A DNA stretch of 64,000 bases from Streptococcus pneumoniae (GTDB lineage: Bacteria > Bacillota > Bacilli > Lactobacillales > Streptococcaceae). The position numbers were made by a program, and so were the translations under genes. The first letter of the stretch is position 1; each line of letters starts with the position of its first letter. The notes beneath the pieces were generated by a model. The model had not been told where the DNA came from. It made no database searches and was given only the letters and a program-made list of their open reading frames with translations. The stretch spans positions 558,001-622,000 of the forward strand of contig JBFDTN010000001.1 of the NCBI GenBank assembly GCA_040719455.1, in the 5' to 3' direction. Positions 29,239 through 37,064 of this stretch are shown in pieces.

Positions 29239-29288
29239 TGTACAATAAATTGTACCTCAAAAACATAGAAAAAGCAAGAATTTGTACA
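29239..29288. promoter_or_regulatory. YefM operator
   Basis: TGTACA at 29239-29244, an imperfect TGTACC at 29251-29256, and TGTACA at 29283-29288. TGTACA is the core hexamer recognised by YefM in E. coli (established); spacing of 12 bp between the first two suggests a paired site over the promoter. Confidence 0.65.
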
Positions 29289-29310
29289 AGATATTGTCAA
29301 AAAAACGAAA

Positions 29311-29352
29311 ACAAACAGCACAGAACTTCGTTAGAAATCCTGTGCTGTTTGT
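29311..29352 (-). terminator. Original guaA terminator left outside attL
   Basis: A 13-bp perfect stem (ACAAACAGCACAG / CTGTGCTGTTTGT), with a T-rich tract on the minus strand. Before integration it lay just after the guaA stop codon, so it marks the other half of the interrupted guaA 3' region. Confidence 0.75.
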
Positions 29353-29376
29353 CTTATTTGGGATATTAAATCTTTT

Positions 29377-29387
29377 TATTCCCACTC
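29377..29387. repeat. attL of the guaA integrative element
   Basis: TATTCCCACTC, an exact copy of the last codons of guaA (GAGTGGGAATA on the minus strand). It is matched at 37254-37264. Confidence 0.85.
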
Positions 29388-29477
29388 GCTAATTGTCATA
29401 TATTGATTGACTAGAATTGTTGATTTAATAGCGTTTGATAATACAATCTATTGTTTTAATTTAGTATAATTTGATTA

Positions 29478-29496
29478 TTTTGTTGTTAAATTGTTG
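29478..29496. repeat. Arm-type repeat inside attL
   Basis: TTTTGTTGTTAAATTGTTG, identical to 37173-37191, about 90 bp inside the att core. Confidence 0.6.
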
Positions 29497-29934
29497 TTAC
29501 TTCTGATGAATATAGTAAAGAAGTTCGTCAACTATTGTTTCGAGAATTTTTTCTTGATTTTTATTGAGATTATGCTGTTCTATCAATTCTGTTTGAAGTT
29601 CTGATAGAGTTTTTTTATCTTGTATACATTGTATCCATAGGGAGTGCTTAAAAATGTCTAGTTCGTTAGGAGAAAAACTTTCTATTTTGCTTAGCTTTAT
29701 ATCTCGTAAAGGCATGTAATCAATCAGCGCAAATTTAGTTTGTCCTAGTAGCTCATCAGTGGTAATATTAAATATTTTAGCTAATTTAATTATGTTATCA
29801 AGACTAGGTTCATTTTTTCCTGTTTCCCAATCACTATAGGAATTTTGCTTTATGCCAATTTGTTCTGCTAACTCTTTCTGAGTTAGTTTATTTTTTTTTC
29901 TAAGAGTTTTCAATTTATCAGTAAAAAATGTCAT
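29497..29934 (-). CDS. XRE-family repressor of the element
   Basis: 145 residues. N-terminal HTH_3 (LTQKELAEQIGIKQNSYSDWETGKNEPS, about residues 16-43) and a C-terminal helical region without a protease motif. Divergently oriented from the coiled-coil gene with ATCGT...ACGAT operators between them, the layout of a lysogeny-type switch that keeps the element quiescent. Confidence 0.85.
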   Translation of the reverse strand: MTFFTDKLKTLRKKNKLTQKELAEQIGIKQNSYSDWETGKNEPSLDNIIKLAKIFNITTDELLGQTKFALIDYMPLRDIKLSKIESFSPNELDIFKHSLWIQCIQDKKTLSELQTELIEQHNLNKNQEKILETIVDELLYYIHQK

Positions 29935-29946
29935 AATGTATCTCCA

Positions 29947-30018
29947 ATCGTAAAAAACGATATTTTGTTGACAAATATCGTGAAACGCGTTAAAATAGTT
30001 GTATCGTATATAACGATA
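29947..30018. promoter_or_regulatory. Repressor operators and rightward promoter of the element
   Basis: A consensus promoter TTGACA (29968-29973), 17 bp, TAAAAT (29991-29996) is flanked by palindromes ATCGT-AAAAA-ACGAT (29947-29961) and TATCGT-ATATA-ACGATA (30002-30018), with a partial site (ATATCGTGAAACGCG) overlapping it. The XRE protein is the obvious ligand. Confidence 0.7.
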
Positions 30019-30088
30019 TTCAAATTATACCAAACTATTCAACTGTTTGGCAAGTAGAAATGAGGTAACAGCCTATGATTGTATAAAA

Positions 30089-30121
30089 AAGTCTTTGAAA
30101 AGCAGAACTTCTCAAAGACTT
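30089..30121. terminator. Hairpin in the leader of the HTH/coiled-coil gene
   Basis: AAGTCTTTGA / TCAAAGACTT perfect 10-bp stem. The T run lies on the minus-strand side (plus-strand A6 just upstream), so it would terminate leftward transcription toward the XRE gene; on the plus strand it is only a leader hairpin. Confidence 0.45.
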
Positions 30122-30173
30122 ACCAAAATAACTAACTTGATTATACCATATTTTAGAGAAAAGAGAAAAGGAG

Positions 30174-30644
30174 ATGGAATGTTATAAAGATTTAAGAGAT
30201 ATTGCAAAAGCTACAGGAAAATCATACAGTTCGGTTAAAAAGTGGCGTTTAAAGGTTGAGGAACTAGCTGGCTATAAGTTTAAAATGACTAGAATGCGAG
30301 TGAGCCGTAGACGTGTACAAGATGTCTATCAGTTCACCGAAGAAGAGTTTGAGAAGTTTGTCAGATTGTCTAAAAGGATTGATGAGACAAATAACTTGGC
30401 GCAGTCTGTAGTGGAAATTTGGGGTGATTTAAAGGCTCGTAGAGAGCGTAAACTGTATCAAGATGTTGCTGATACAAAAGTTACCCTAAACAAGCTAGTA
30501 AAAGCTCACAACTCCAAAAATTTAATAATAACAGCCCTTCAAAATAGGGTAGAGAAACTAGAAGAAAGACTGGAAGTGCTGGAAGAAAATCAGTCTAAAG
30601 GCTTCTTCTCACGAAATAAAAAGAAAGAAAAAAGAGGTATTTAA
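30174..30644 (+). CDS. HTH plus coiled-coil protein of the element
   Basis: 156 residues, SD AAAGGAG. The N-terminus (about 5-45) looks like a MerR-type helix-turn-helix (IAKATGKSYSSVKKWRL), the middle is helical, and residues about 100-145 form a coiled coil (LQNRVEKLEERLEVLEEN) with a basic tail. Such proteins occur next to replication modules of plasmids and integrative elements; a role as replication or segregation accessory is inferred. Its stop codon TAA coincides with the first base of the IS110 insertion, so the original C-terminus may differ by a few residues. Confidence 0.6.
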   Translation: MECYKDLRDIAKATGKSYSSVKKWRLKVEELAGYKFKMTRMRVSRRRVQDVYQFTEEEFEKFVRLSKRIDETNNLAQSVVEIWGDLKARRERKLYQDVADTKVTLNKLVKAHNSKNLIITALQNRVEKLEERLEVLEENQSKGFFSRNKKKEKRGI

Positions 30645-30732
30645 GTTTGAAAAAAAATAAAAGCTAATTGATTTATTGTTTATCCTAATTTTGGGCGCAC
30701 TAAAAAGAGGTGTTGAAACCTGATTTTTGAGA

Positions 30733-31962
30733 TTAAGCGACATTGAATCCGTGCTGTTGTGCAAAACGAACAGCGTCTTGAACAGACATCGTTTTATCAG
30801 GATTTCGTATTTCGGTCAGTCCTTGTAAAACAGGATTGTAGTCTTCTTGTTTCCGTAGCACTTGGTACACAGAAACCAGTAATCTGCGACAGATAGCGAT
30901 GATAGCTTTTCTGTGCCCACGACGTTTCTTTAGCTTGAGATATTTGTTTCTGAATTCAGGATGTTTATCAGACCTAACAATAGCATTAGCAATTTGAACG
31001 AGAAAAGGTTTGAGGTATTGTCCACCTTTAGAAATACGAGTAGAATATTTCTTCCCCGCACTTTCATTGTTGGCAGGGACAAGTCCAGCCCAGGAACAGA
31101 GTTTTCCAGCAGAATCAAAGACAGTCATATCGTCCCCTATTTCAGAAATGATTCTGAGTGCAGAGAGTTCCTCTTTGAAACCAGGCACAGTTTGAATTAA
31201 CTTGACCTGTTCTTGATATTCTTTTCCCAATTCCCGAATCATTGCTTCTAAGTCTTCTTTACAGATAGCTAGGGCATCATAGTGGGCTTTGATGACTCTG
31301 ATTTTCTCAGCTTGTTCAGGTGTTAATTCGCCTTCCGTAGCGATTTCCAAGTCTTGCACTTTATCCTTCATTCTCTTGTGAACGAGTTGTTCAATGTTTG
31401 GTTTCTCTTCAGGATTGTCAAGGATGCTTGTAATAATAGCTTGAGCACTCTTTCCGAAGACATCGGAAACGACACTTGCAATTTGAAGATTAGACCAAGT
31501 TAGGCAGTTTTGGTAACGATTTTTCTCGCTAACTTGAAGTTGTGTTAATTTCATTCGATAGCGAAATAGGTCACGTAATTGTCTGATTTTGAGCGGGGGA
31601 ATAAAGCTAGAAGCAACTAAATCATGCTTGAAGAGGTCGGCTATCCATTGCGCATCTTTCTTGTCGGTTTTCTTTCCTCGAATAGCTTTGACATATTTGG
31701 GATGAGCTAAGCAGACATTGGTCTGTTCTTCTAGGATATTGAAAACAGGAATCGAGTATTTACCAGTAGATTCCATACAGACATCGAAGCAGGAATAATA
31801 TTCCAACCAATCACGTAGCTGAGTGAGTCCATTGGTAAAGGTGGAGAAGCGTTTACGATGGTACTCAGTAATTCCTTGACTATTGGTGATGGCAATAACT
31901 GCTACGACAAAAGTTTTATGCACATCAATTCCACAACAATTAGGATAAACGATTTTTAACAT
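30733..31962 (-). CDS. IS110-family transposase (DEDD recombinase), copy A
   Basis: 409 residues from the ATG at 31962, with AAAGGAG 9-10 nt upstream; a 21-residue longer reading exists but lacks support. RuvC-like N-terminal domain begins CCGIDVHKTF (catalytic Asp about residue 10). The C-terminal Tnp_20 domain has the catalytic Ser region in WAGLVPANNESAGKKYSTRISKGG. Protein identical to copy B. No frameshift. Confidence 0.93.
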   Translation of the reverse strand: MLKIVYPNCCGIDVHKTFVVAVIAITNSQGITEYHRKRFSTFTNGLTQLRDWLEYYSCFDVCMESTGKYSIPVFNILEEQTNVCLAHPKYVKAIRGKKTDKKDAQWIADLFKHDLVASSFIPPLKIRQLRDLFRYRMKLTQLQVSEKNRYQNCLTWSNLQIASVVSDVFGKSAQAIITSILDNPEEKPNIEQLVHKRMKDKVQDLEIATEGELTPEQAEKIRVIKAHYDALAICKEDLEAMIRELGKEYQEQVKLIQTVPGFKEELSALRIISEIGDDMTVFDSAGKLCSWAGLVPANNESAGKKYSTRISKGGQYLKPFLVQIANAIVRSDKHPEFRNKYLKLKKRRGHRKAIIAICRRLLVSVYQVLRKQEDYNPVLQGLTEIRNPDKTMSVQDAVRFAQQHGFNVA

Positions 31963-32269
31963 AGGAGGAAACTCCTTTCTCAAAAGTAGAGAAGCTCCTA
32001 TCCCTTGACTGCTCTTCCCTTTCACAAACGAGTCGCTTATCCAAGTATAAGTTTACGTGCTCTTAGTCACAGTTAGTTGTGCTTGATAGGAAGAACCACA
32101 CCTATAATTATTCGAGGTAGTAGCTGAACTACTCACTTACTCTCCTCCCCGTGATTTGTAGTAGTGATAGGGCTTCTCACTGTTATTATAGACAAAAATA
32201 AAGAGCGTAGCACTTTTTCATTCAGTGTTGTGCCTTGAGTGAAACGAAAGGAATGAATTATAATTATGG
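31963..32269 (-). ncRNA. Candidate bridge RNA region of IS110 copy A
   Basis: The 307-nt non-coding end upstream of an IS110 transposase encodes the bridge RNA in studied members such as IS621 (established). Here the minus strand has a -10-like TATAAT (about 32185-32190). It is followed by successive hairpins: AGTGA/TCACT, AGTAG/CTACT and ATAGG/CCTAT. Exact ends and guide loops cannot be set by eye. Confidence 0.4.
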
Positions 32270-32607
32270 CACAACCAACATGGAATCGTACACTATCAGA
32301 AGTATTACAACAAAATACGGTTCGGAAAACATTTACCAGTGAAAAGACAGGAAATGAATACGAAACTGATGTAATTGAAAAACTTGAAGTTGTCTCTACA
32401 GGTAGCGTAGAGGAAGTAGACGGCAAGTATAGTTATTCTGTAGTTGATACAGTTCATCAGCTAGAATACACTATCAAGACACAGAACGAAATTGAGGTAT
32501 TCTTTGGAGCAGAACTTATCTTTAGTAATGTGACAGGTGGTATGACCAATAATGGTCGCGGTTGGTATAAAGCTGACAGTGTATCTTTGAAGAAGGAAAC
32601 TCGTTGA
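32266..32607 (+). CDS. Small element protein, DUF961-like (unknown)
   Basis: 113 residues beginning ATGG at the last bases of the IS110 copy. The C-terminal part (ELIFSNVTGG, GRGWYKADSVSLKK) resembles the YdcP/DUF961 proteins of streptococcal conjugative elements, but the match is loose. The native SD appears to be AGAGG now stranded 1.6 kb upstream beyond the IS; the IS end supplies only AAGGA 13 nt before the ATG, so expression may be reduced. Confidence 0.5.
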   Translation: MAQPTWNRTLSEVLQQNTVRKTFTSEKTGNEYETDVIEKLEVVSTGSVEEVDGKYSYSVVDTVHQLEYTIKTQNEIEVFFGAELIFSNVTGGMTNNGRGWYKADSVSLKKETR

Positions 32608-32612
32608 TTTAT

Positions 32613-32730
32613 AGTGAAAACATAGCTTTTGGTGAGATGTAGCCCGCACCTTCGTTGTCGGGCGGAACGCCCCCGTCAGCGAAGGTGCGGTGCAACTACT
32701 AGCTCTCCAAAACCAAGCTATGTTTTCACT
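32613..32730. repeat. Nested inverted repeat, candidate origin (oriT/dso/sso)
   Basis: Outer arms: 16 bp perfect, AGTGAAAACATAGCTT (32613-32628) and its complement (32715-32730). Inner arms: 11 bp perfect, CCGCACCTTCG (32644-32654) and its complement (32680-32690). Core: GGGCG-GAA-CGCCC. The inner part is strikingly GC-rich in an AT-rich element. A cruciform of this size suggests a nicking or single-strand origin for the HUH Rep; which type is unknown. Confidence 0.7.
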
Positions 32731-32817
32731 AAAGGAGTTTTCATAAGTTTTCATAATTTCGTTATTTCGATTTTAAAAGTTTACATAAATTTTGTCAAAA
32801 GTTTTTTTAGCGTTTCT

Positions 32818-33022
32818 ATATATCCATAATGCCAAAACCTATGCGCGCGCCATTCTAGGACTTGACGATAGAATGGTGCAAAACCATTGACACCATTGGG
32901 TTTAAGACGGTTAGTCGCCCCTCAAAACGGGGCATTAAAAACCCTAAAAATGGTGAAAAAGGTTGGATATATTCTTGGATATATAGTGGATATATAGAAA
33001 GAAAAACGCTTCTATATATCCA
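32818..33022. repeat. GGATATAT iterons before rep
   Basis: Direct copies of GGATATAT at 32965-32972, 32977-32984 and 32988-32995 (spacing 12 and 11 bp, one helical turn). Inverted copies ATATATCC lie at 32818-32825 and 33014-33021. The last direct copy and the downstream inverted copy form a perfect 13-bp inverted repeat TGGATATATAGAA / TTCTATATATCCA. These are probable Rep binding sites. Confidence 0.65.
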
Positions 33023-33093
33023 AAAAGTGCCAAAATTTTGTGAAAAAAGTTTGAAAACAAAGCGAAAACACTGTTTTATTAGAGAGGAGAAAG

Positions 33094-34404
33094 ATGAGTA
33101 GAAAACGAATTAGAAACAGACGATTTCTTTTTGAGCAACAGTTGAAATCGAACTATTGGAATTGGTCTCCCGAGGAGAAAAAGTTGCTTGATAATTGGCA
33201 AGAAAATAAGGATAAGATATTTAGACATATCTTTGATTGTATCCGCCATTTAGTAGAAGAAGATGAATTTGTGGAGTTTGCAATAGTTATCCATGATAAA
33301 GATGTATCGTATGGTACGAAACTAGTTGAACCGCATGTGCATGGCTATATTGATTTTCCAAAATTGGTTGACTTATCAAAGGTAGCTGGTGCATTAGGCT
33401 TGGAACGTGAACGCATTGAAACTCCTAAATCGAAGGGGGGGCGTAAATATACACGTATCAACGCTTTAGCTTATCTTATTCATGCCAAAGATAAAGATAA
33501 ATACCAATATCCTGCAAGTGATGTAGAAACGTTTGATACGCTTGATTATGAAAGCTTTATCAACCAAAACAAGGAAGATTTTGAAAAATACTCTGCTACT
33601 AAAAAGCGTGAAAAATCAGATGAAAGCCTTGATTTAGTTTATGATAAAATTGTCCGTGGAGAATTGACTGAAGACGATATTTTAGATGATGAGAATTTAA
33701 GGTATTTATGGTCGCATAACCAACAAAAATTTGATGAAGCCTTTAAGGCTTACGGTAAAATTGCCTCTCGATTAACCTTAAAAGCTATCGAAAGAGGAGA
33801 GTTCCAACCAACTATCTTGTATATCCATGGTCACTCTGGTGTAGGTAAAACTAGTTTGGCAAATGAACTAATTACTAGAATTAGTGCGAAAGCAAAAAAA
33901 GTTGGCTATAACTGGAATAGATATGATGCGGGTACAAAAAATATTTTTGATGAATATTTTGGCGAAGAGATTATTTTACTTGATGATCCACGTTATGATA
34001 GTTTGTTACCGTCCGACTGGTTAAAATTACTTGACCCGCTCAATAAGTCGCATTTGTCAGCACGATATAAAAATAAATTAGTTATTGGTCGTATCATAGT
34101 CATTACAAACTATATGAGTTTGGGAGACTTTTTCGGACAAATACCTAAAGAAGATTTAAATCAATATTTGAGAAGATTTCATAATGTAATAGAGATTACA
34201 AAGTTAGGCTATGATAGGCAATATGAATTATCAGAAATACGGGAATTGTCTGTTCCAAATTCGACAGGATATAAAATTTTAAATTTTGGAGAGTTTGAAG
34301 TATTATCTAGTCAAAGTAAAGATGTATTTTTAGACGATGTTTTAGAACAGTATATCTATCCTAGGATTTTGCCAAAGAAAGTGAAAGATGTGACAGATGA
34401 CTAG
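33094..34404 (+). CDS. HUH replication initiator with C-terminal P-loop (Rep)
   Basis: 436 residues, SD AGGAG. The HUH endonuclease motif PHVHGYI (His about 81 and 83) and a catalytic Tyr in NALAYLIH (about 127) give rolling-circle nicking. A helicase-type ATPase follows with Walker A GHSGVGKTS (about 245-253) and Walker B ILLDD (about 298-302). This nickase-plus-SF3-like-helicase build resembles Rep proteins of small plasmids, geminivirus-like replicons and streptococcal integrative elements. It probably replicates the excised circle and may serve as the only strand-transfer initiator, since no relaxase is present. Confidence 0.82.
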   Translation: MSRKRIRNRRFLFEQQLKSNYWNWSPEEKKLLDNWQENKDKIFRHIFDCIRHLVEEDEFVEFAIVIHDKDVSYGTKLVEPHVHGYIDFPKLVDLSKVAGALGLERERIETPKSKGGRKYTRINALAYLIHAKDKDKYQYPASDVETFDTLDYESFINQNKEDFEKYSATKKREKSDESLDLVYDKIVRGELTEDDILDDENLRYLWSHNQQKFDEAFKAYGKIASRLTLKAIERGEFQPTILYIHGHSGVGKTSLANELITRISAKAKKVGYNWNRYDAGTKNIFDEYFGEEIILLDDPRYDSLLPSDWLKLLDPLNKSHLSARYKNKLVIGRIIVITNYMSLGDFFGQIPKEDLNQYLRRFHNVIEITKLGYDRQYELSEIRELSVPNSTGYKILNFGEFEVLSSQSKDVFLDDVLEQYIYPRILPKKVKDVTDD

Positions 34405-34507
34405 GAAGATAACTCTATTTATAAAATAAAAAAAAGATGCGTGAAAAACTAATCACACATCAAAATTCAAAACAATTAAATTATAACACGAAGGGAAAAG
34501 AAAAGCT

Positions 34508-34726
34508 ATGTTTGTGGTCAAAAAAGATTTAATGAAACTCGGTTTTAGTTCTTGGCAAGCTATGATGTTGGTCAAACAAGCAAAGGCAAAATTAGCTAGT
34601 CAAGGTCTAACATGGTATGAAAGTAAGGGATTGGGTCGAGTACCTTTGGAAACAGTTGAGGAAATTTTGGGTGTAAAAATTGATGAAGAAACTTTAAAAG
34701 ATACGGAAGTAGAAAAGCATGCCTAG
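34508..34726 (+). CDS. DUF3173 excisionase-like protein
   Basis: 72 residues, SD AAGGGAAAAG. DUF3173 proteins precede tyrosine integrases in streptococcal integrative elements and act as recombination directionality factors. An HTH-like core is seen (LMKLGFSSWQAMMLVKQAK). It overlaps the integrase gene by 8 bp. A small stem-loop (GATGCGTGA / TCACACATC, 34436-34461) separates it from rep. Confidence 0.85.
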   Translation: MFVVKKDLMKLGFSSWQAMMLVKQAKAKLASQGLTWYESKGLGRVPLETVEEILGVKIDEETLKDTEVEKHA

Positions 34727-35597
34727 ACTTCCGAATATCTATTCAATGCAAAATGGAACGTTCAGAGCCTCTGTATCGCTTGGATTTGACCGTATAACAG
34801 GCAAAAGGATACAGAAGTTAAACGGCTTCAAAACGCAGAAAGAGGCGCAAGAATGGCGTTTACGTATGCTTGCTGATTTTGGGAAAGGTGCATTATCATC
34901 TAATAGCTCAATGACTTTTAAAAAGTTTTTAGAGGATTATTTTATTCCAGATTACCAAAGTCAGGTCAGACAACGAACTTTTGACATGACACGGTCAAAA
35001 TTTAAAAGACTAGCCTACTTTGAAAATATGAAATTGTCGGATATCCTTGCTCCTCATGTAAAGCAATGGCAAAACGCTATGTTTGTTGAGGGGTTATCAA
35101 ATAACTATATCCGATCCGTTCATCAAATTTTGCAACAGGTATTTGATTTAGCGGTTCGATTGGATATGCTAGCAAGTAATGTAGCCAAGCAAGTCGGCAA
35201 TGTTAAGAAAGAGCGACCAAAAGTTGATTTTTGGACAGTTGAGGAGTTTCAACGATTTATTAGTACATTTGATAAGTCTAATATCTATGACTTACTCTAT
35301 TTTACTACATTTTGGTTTTTCTTTATGACAGGGGTTCGTACAAGTGAGTTGCAGGCTCTTGAGTGGTCAAAGATTGATTTTGATAATGGCACAGTTTTGA
35401 TAGATTGCTCAATGTATTATAAAAATCAAAAAGAGTGGTATATTACAGACACAAAATCAAGTTCAGGTATCAGGCTTTTATATCTTGATGAAGATACTTT
35501 AAAGCATTTGAAACATTGGAAACAAGCTCAATCTCAAATGGGAGAATGTAGACTTGTATTCTCACTAGCAGATAGTCCGCTGGTAAAATCGACGTTA

Positions 35598-36488
35598 TAG
35601 TCGTTTAGTCTATAAACAGTATTTTAGACTTTCATAGATAGACTTGCCAGCTCTAAGTAGCTCCCGAACCTTATGTTTGAGATTCGCCCAATAGTGTTCA
35701 ATTGGATTGAGTTCGGGCGAATAAGGAGGTAATGGAAAAAAATAATGTCCTTTGTCTATGGCGAGTTTATCTAACCTGGCTTTGGGGTGAAAGCTAGCAT
35801 TGTCCATCACAATCAGATGGGGCTCTGACAAAGAAGGCAAGAGTTGCTTGTCAAACCACTTAGTAAAAAAGTCACTTGTCATGCTTTCTTTGTAAATCAT
35901 AGGCGCAACAATATCCTGACCAACCAGCCCTGCAACGACAGATGTACGTTCAAAACGACGACCACTTATCTTGTCATAGACCTTCACGCCTCTAGGTGCT
36001 CGACCTCGCTTTCGGTAAAGATAGGTATCAATCCCTGTTTCATCAATATAGACAATAGGGATGGTATCAAAGCAGGATAAAACCTCATGATACCGTCTCA
36101 CTTCCTCCTTATTTTGTTCGATGTAGGTCGTCGTCTTTTTTTAAAGTGATACCGAGTTGCTTGAGAGCTGCCCAAACAGAGGAGATACGGCAGTTAAAGT
36201 GTTCTGCTATTTCCCGCAAAAAAGCATCCGGGTGTTGCTCTACATATGCTTCTAATTGATCTAAGGGAATTTTTCGAGACTTGGCAACTCGTGCTTTCCG
36301 CTCTAGGTGTCCTTGTTCTGCAAGCTGTTTTTCCCACACATACAACGTATTGGTACTAATACCAAAAACTGCACATGCTTCTTTTTTGGTGTGACCAGCA
36401 GTAACGTAGTCTATTACTCGTTTTCTAAAATTCAATTCGTAAGCCATAAACTTATTATAACACATACTGTTTATAAACTAAAGGAGTA
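35598..36488 (-). mobile_element. IS630-family element (IS630-Spn1-like) in the integrase gene
   Basis: 891 bp with imperfect terminal inverted repeats (TAGTCGTTTAGTCTATAAAC and, from the right end, TACTCCTTTAGTTTATAAAC) and duplicated TA target at 35596-35597 and 36489-36490, the IS630 signature. Confidence 0.9.
35610..36465 (-). CDS. IS630-family transposase in two frames
   Basis: The upstream frame (36465-36109, 118 residues) carries a helix-turn-helix (KEACAVFGISTNTLYVWEKQL). The downstream frame (to 35610) has the DDE catalytic core: Asp in VYIDETGID, Asp in LIVMDNASFH and Glu in SPELNPIEHYW. They join through a slippage at an A7 run near 36134-36140, which restores ITLKKTTTYIEQNKEEV. 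Such A6-7 slippage is normal for IS630-Spn1-type elements, so the transposase may be functional. Confidence 0.85.
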
Positions 36489-36773
36489 TAAAACGTGTAT
36501 TACAAGTGCATAGTGATTTTGTTGGTATAAAAACTATTCGTATCCACGATTTAAGGCACTCACACGCTAGTTTTATGTTGTCGCTTGGTATGAATGACCT
36601 TGAAATGCAAAACCGTCTAGGACACGCAGATATTAAGACTACACTAGGGACATACTCTCATTTGCGACCAAATGCCATGAAAGAAGTTGCTAAACGCATG
36701 ACAGGCCAAGTAGTAGTTACTGAAAACAATGTTAGAAAAAGCAAATTTAGCGGCAATCAACACACTATAAAAT

Positions 36774-36802
36774 TTGACAAGTAACTAATTTTATGTGATA
36801 AT
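36774..36802 (+). promoter_or_regulatory. Promoter of the Fst antisense RNA (RNA II)
   Basis: TTGACA (36774-36779), 17-bp spacer, GATAAT (36797-36802). It begins inside the last codons of the integrase gene and would start RNA near 36808. Confidence 0.7.
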
Positions 36803-36807
36803 GATTA

Positions 36808-36870
36808 TGCAAGAACTGTAACGAAGTCTTGGCAAAAACAAAAATACCAGAGCTCCACCTCTGGTATTTT
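36808..36870 (+). ncRNA. RNA II-like antitoxin RNA of the Fst locus
   Basis: About 63 nt from the promoter start to the shared terminator. It contains a direct repeat unit (CTGTAACGAAG-TT-GCAAAAAC, near 36817-36840) that also occurs at about 36999-37022, where the toxin start codon lies. As in pAD1 par, the antisense RNA would pair with toxin mRNA through these repeats and the shared terminator. Confidence 0.65.
36841..36870. terminator. Bidirectional terminator shared by Fst mRNA and antisense RNA
   Basis: A perfect 12-bp stem AAAATACCAGAG / CTCTGGTATTTT with a 6-nt loop and A/T runs on both sides, as in convergent par loci. Confidence 0.85.
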
Positions 36871-36903
36871 CTTTTGTCCAATATGCAAGTTACCGAACTC
36901 AGG

Positions 36904-37017
36904 TTATTTGTCTTTGTCGCCTTTTTCTATCCACTTTCTGACTATCCACTCAGAAATGACATTACCTGTGATTGTGACAAGTAAAGGTGCTAGAATAACT
37001 GTAACGAAGATTAGCAA
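36904..37017 (-). CDS. fst: Fst-family type I toxin peptide
   Basis: 37 residues, TTG start at 37017 with GGAGG 7 nt upstream. The sequence reads MLIFVTVILAPLLVTITGN then VISEWIVRKWIEKGDKDK: a single hydrophobic helix with the Fst/Ldr hallmark ILAPLLV, a Trp-containing amphipathic end and a charged tail. The 5' leader folds CTCCACTAA onto TTAGTTTGGAG, hiding the SD, as known for Fst mRNA. The peptide would act at the membrane. It should stabilise the element against loss. Confidence 0.82.
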   Translation of the reverse strand: MLIFVTVILAPLLVTITGNVISEWIVRKWIEKGDKDK

Positions 37018-37064
37018 AAACTCACCTCCAAACTAAGTTCGTTAGTGGAGTTGCGACAAACATT

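Larger units (their letters stand above)
30642..32269 (-). mobile_element. IS110-family insertion sequence, copy A
   Basis: 1628 bp, shared base for base (as far as I can compare by eye) with 45213-46840. There are no terminal inverted repeats, as usual for IS110. The transposase is on the minus strand with a 307-nt non-coding region in front (31963-32269) and about 90 nt behind. It lies between the SD and the ATG of the next gene. Confidence 0.9.
32608..33093. other. Non-coding replication/transfer region of the element
   Basis: No credible gene. It holds the nested inverted repeat (32613-32730), an 8-bp inverted repeat CCATTCTA / TAGAATGG (32850-32857 and 32869-32876), a small hairpin GCCCC/GGGGC (32917-32933) and iterons around GGATATAT. 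It sits immediately before the Rep gene, as replication origins usually do. Confidence 0.65.
34719..36784 (+). pseudogene. int: Tyrosine integrase split by an IS630-family element
   Basis: Two exons-like halves, 34719-35597 and 36491-36784. Deleting the IS plus one TA copy rejoins the frame exactly (SPLVKSTL then KRVLQVHSDFVG), giving about 390 residues with an N-terminal AP2-like arm-binding region and a SAM-like core domain. The first catalytic Arg (MTGVRTSELQ) is in the left half. The HxxR box (IHDLRHSHA), second His (LGHADIKTT) and Tyr (GTYSHL) are in the right half. Neither half can be active, so the element should be unable to excise without help. Confidence 0.92.

Noticed and set aside
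32862-33101. A 79-codon plus-strand frame upstream of rep
   Set aside because: It runs through the inverted repeats and iterons, has no SD, and its composition follows the repeats; it is non-coding origin sequence.
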